Shown here in pieces: positions 61,218 to 64,000 of a DNA stretch of 64,000 nucleotides. A model generated the notes under the pieces. It was given only the letters and a program-made list of their open reading frames with translations. It did no database searches and had not been told where the DNA came from. The position numbers and the translations under genes were made by a program. The first letter of the stretch is position 1, and every line of letters starts with the position of its first letter. The DNA lies in contig CM077824.1 of NCBI GenBank assembly GCA_039720395.1, positions 18,065,046 to 18,129,045 of the forward strand. The letters are read 5' to 3'. Source of the DNA: Liquidambar formosana. Lineage: Eukaryota > Streptophyta > Magnoliopsida > Saxifragales > Altingiaceae.

Positions 61218-61363
61218 CACGCTGGCATGGCAGGCGTGGGTAACGCTGGCATGGCTAGCGTGGACTCATGTCCCATCCCCTAGTTGGATTTCGACTGCAA
61301 GGGAGGCTGCAGGATACTGCAAAGCCGAAAGCAAGATCCTCCATGCTGGTTTGGCCAGTGTGG
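61218..61363. repeat. CACGCTGGCATGGC-type palindromes in the long LTR
   Basis: Imperfect palindromes CACGCTGGCATGGCAGGCGT (61218), ACGCTGGCATGGCTAGCGT (61243) and ATGCTGGTTTGGCCAGTGT (61342). The first two are about 25 bp apart. Confidence 0.75.
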
Positions 61364-61689
61364 GCATAGTTATCCCACATTTGTGATGATTTCTCATCAT
61401 CACACATGGGAACTTGTGTCCTAGGGCAGTGTGCCCTTCTAGAAGGTGTGGGGCCGCTATGGTGGGCCTATGGTGGTGGTCTGCCTTGCTGTGGGGCCAT
61501 ATGATCGCGCGATTGTGTTCGATCGATGATCGGGTGAAATCTGGCCGTTGATCTTGAATGGGGATTGAAACTTTGGGTCCCAAACTTGGTTTGGGACCAA
61601 AGAGTGGAGTGTGCACTCTCTAAGGTGGGATTGAATGGTCCGAATATGAGTGTAATGCTCGTAGGGCTCTGTAATTAGGGTTTTGTTGA

Positions 61690-63500
61690 TCGTGAGCCGA
61701 ATGAGGCCCAATCTTCGATCAAATGGTCCTGTATTGATCTTGAGGGGTTGAATTGAAGATTCAATGGTTGGTTTGACTATTGGATGAGAAATTGTGAGGA
61801 ATTGAACCACCTAAAGTTGCATTAGGGGTTCGATTTTGGGCAATTTGGGGATCGGAGGGCTCGTGCCTTCTGATTCCCAATAAAATGGTCCTAGACCGCT
61901 CTAGGGATATTAAATTGAAGATCTTATGGTTGAATTGACCATCGGATGAAGATTGTTAGGAATTGAACCACCCATTACTGGATTAGGGGTTCGATTTGGG
62001 GTAAATTGGGGATCGGAGGGCTCGTGCCTTCTGATTTCCAATCAAATGGTCCTAGACCGCTCTAGCGATATTGAATTGAAGATCCTACGGTGGAATTGAC
62101 CATGGGATCAAAGATTTTGGAGATTGAACCACCTAGTACTGAATTAGGGGTTCAATTTGGGGGAAATTGGGGATCGGAGGGCTCGTACCTTCCAATTCCC
62201 AATCAAATAGTTCTAAACCGCTCTAGGGATGTTGAATTGAAGATCCTACGGTGGAATTAACCATTGGATCAAAGATTGTTGGAGATTGAACCACCTAGTA
62301 CTAAATTAGGGGTTCAATTTGGGGGAAATTGGGGATCGGAGGGCTCGTGCCCTCTGATCCTCAATTAAATGATCCTAGACCACTCTATGCATGTTGAATT
62401 GAAGATACTTCGGTGGAATTGACTGTTGGATCAAAGCTTATTGGAGATTAAACCACCTAGTACCATTTTAGGGGTTCAATTGAGGGTAAATTGGGGATCG
62501 GAGGGTTCTTTCCCTCTCATTCTCAATTAAATGATCCTATACCACTCTAAGGATGTCGAATTGAATATTCTACGGTGGAATTGACCGTCGGATCAAAGAT
62601 TATTGGAGATCGAACCACCTAGTGATGATTTAGGGGTTCGATTGGGGGTAAATTGGGGATCAGATGGCTCTTGCCCTCCGATTCTCAATTAAATGATCCT
62701 AAACCGCTCTAAGGATATTGAATTGAAGATCCTATGGTGGAATTGACCGTCAGATTAAGTGCCTGTTTGGGATAGCTTCAGAGTAGAATCAGAAGTAGAA
62801 TCAGAAGCTGAATCAGAATCAGGGGGGAGGCAGCTTAAGTAAATTGGCCTCAAAATCTCTTTTGGGCTTACAATCACTTTTTTCATTTTTTATCCAAACA
62901 CTCTTAAAAGTGATTATGAGCCATCAGAAGAGATTTTGGGTCTCCCAGAATCTCATCCAAACAGGCACTAAAGATTGTTGGAGATTAAACCACTTTGTAC
63001 CGATTTAAGGGTTCGATTTGGGGGAAATTGACGATCGGAGGGCTCGTGCCTTCTGATTCCCAATTAAATGATCCTAGACCGCTCTAGGGATGTTGAATTG
63101 AAGATCCTACGGTGGAATTGACCGATGGATCAAAGATTGTTGGAGATTGAACCACCTAGTACTAAATTAGGGGTTCAATTTGGAGGAAATTGGGGATCAA
63201 AGGGCTCATGCCTTTTGATTCCAAATCAAATGGTCCTAGACCGCTCTAAGGATGTTGAATTGAAGATCCTATGGTGGAATTAACCGTTGGATCAAAGATT
63301 GTTGGAGATTGAACCACCTAGTACTGAATTAGGGGTTCAATTTGGGGAAAATTAGGGATCTGAGGGCTCGTGCCCTCTGATCCTCAATTAAATGATCCTA
63401 GACCGCTTTAGGGATATTGAATTGAAGATTCTACGGTGGAATTGACCGTTGGATCAAAGATTGTTGGAAATTGAACCTCCTAGTTCTGTGTTAGGGGTTC
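61690..63500 (+). repeat. About ten-copy tandem array, about 161-bp unit
   Basis: The phrase ATTGAACCACCTAGTACT or a variant starts at about 61801, 61971, 62123, 62284, 62445, 62608, 62983, 63148, 63309 and 63470. Each unit also has GGGGATCGGAGGGCTCG and CTAGACCGCTCTAGGGAT-like phrases. The step across the MITE is about 162 after removing it. The array is inside the long LTR. Confidence 0.9.
62759..62968. mobile_element. PIF/Harbinger-like MITE
   Basis: Terminal inverted repeats GTGCCTGTTTGG are perfect for 12 bp, then imperfect. Flanked by TAA (62756-62758 and 62969-62971), and the repeat unit rejoins cleanly without it. Confidence 0.8.
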
Positions 63501-63704
63501 AATTCGGGGTTTTCGGGTATCGTGCCCATTCCTGGCTCTTGGGCTTCGAAAATTGGAGCTCAAATTGGGGAGAGGCCTTGTCCTAGTGGGTAGGACAGGG
63601 TGAAAAAGGTTAGGTATAGAGTATGTCCGACCTAATTGCACTGTTGACGGGTCAATCGATTTTGTCCGAAAGCGGCCCAGCAAAATTTGGGTGTCTACAT
63701 GTGG

Positions 63705-64000
63705 CAAATGTGGAGATGACAATTTTTAGTTTTAGAAATGTTACAATGAGATCATACATTTGTGATTTAAATTATAAAATAATAGTTACTTGAGATATTG
63801 CTTTTTTCCGTTAGTTAGGGCATTTACAGGAGAGGAAGATATGCATTTTAGAGGTCTTCATTGATTATTGGGTTTTGGTGGTGTAGCAGTTTCTTGGGTA
63901 TACATACCATTCTTCCTTCTTCTTCTTCTTCTTCTTCTTTTTTTTTTTTTTTTTAATTTAAATAATTTAATTTTAATAACAGTACTCTTTTTTAAGGAAA
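63705..64000. other. Right flank, nothing recognised
   Basis: AT-rich DNA with a CTT-rich run and T-run at about 63913-63953. It may continue the interval left of the long LTR (49795) once the LTR is removed. Confidence 0.4.

Noticed and set aside
61266..61810. Two overlapping minus-strand open stretches in the long LTR
   Set aside because: No domain, and they lie within LTR sequence with repeats and palindromes.
61690..63500. Possible CRISPR-like regular repeats
   Set aside because: The units are about 161 bp and adjacent, without unique spacers, and the setting is a plant LTR.

Overview
The window looks like nuclear DNA of a flowering plant, probably a eudicot. It is AT-rich, and one small gene has plant-type introns. 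The rest is layered transposable elements: LINE, Copia- and Gypsy-type LTRs, CACTA, Stowaway-like and Harbinger-like MITEs, a tRNA-derived SINE, and two decayed copies of an endogenous pararetrovirus (family Caulimoviridae). Only one host gene appears intact: a bHLH transcription factor in three exons at 17780-18936, + strand.

Left part (1-17.3 kb). A broken LINE (468-3735) is split by a probable solo LTR and joined to endogenous pararetrovirus (EPRV) copy A (3736 to about 17305). Copy A reads, in order: polyprotein N-terminal coiled coil, putative movement protein, coat protein with zinc knuckle, a second Cys/His-rich region, aspartic protease, reverse transcriptase-RNase H, an unrecognised post-RT ORF, a TATA promoter and leader, three small ORFs, and the likely start of the polyprotein. 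This is close to one complete circular genome opened near the polyprotein start. The coat region is interrupted by a Gypsy-type solo LTR (6674-10201, TSD AGACA), which itself carries another solo LTR (7696-8776, TSD AAACC).

Middle (17.3-33.2 kb). The bHLH gene is followed by noncoding DNA with a MITE, then EPRV copy B (about 23186-33208), same orientation. Copy B starts in the coat protein and stops inside the third small ORF. It is interrupted by a solo LTR (23471-24766, TSD TAGAT) and by a second, inverted copy of the Gypsy-type solo LTR (30518-32782, TSD GTATT).

Right part (33.2-64 kb). A CACTA element (about 33209-42112, left terminus not found) holds a casein-kinase-1-like exon. Decayed CACTA protein genes follow (DUF4216 and the Ptta/En/Spm family), then a 3-hydroxyisobutyryl-CoA-hydrolase-like exon and a SINE. 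An unusually long solo LTR (49801-63699, TSD TGTGG) is interrupted by a complete-looking CACTA element (52222-60367, TSD GTA). That element carries peroxidase and EXO1 exons and probably a third captured fragment. The LTR tail has about ten copies of a roughly 161-bp repeat and a Harbinger-like MITE.

The most unusual signals are two. First, short palindromes lie in the solo LTRs at regular spacings (about 21 and about 48 bp, giving about 70 bp per unit). The spacing is kept between LTR families while the palindrome sequence changes. Second, the pararetrovirus has two adjacent small ORFs of nearly equal length that look like tandem paralogues. All viral reading frames are broken; nothing here looks able to produce virus.
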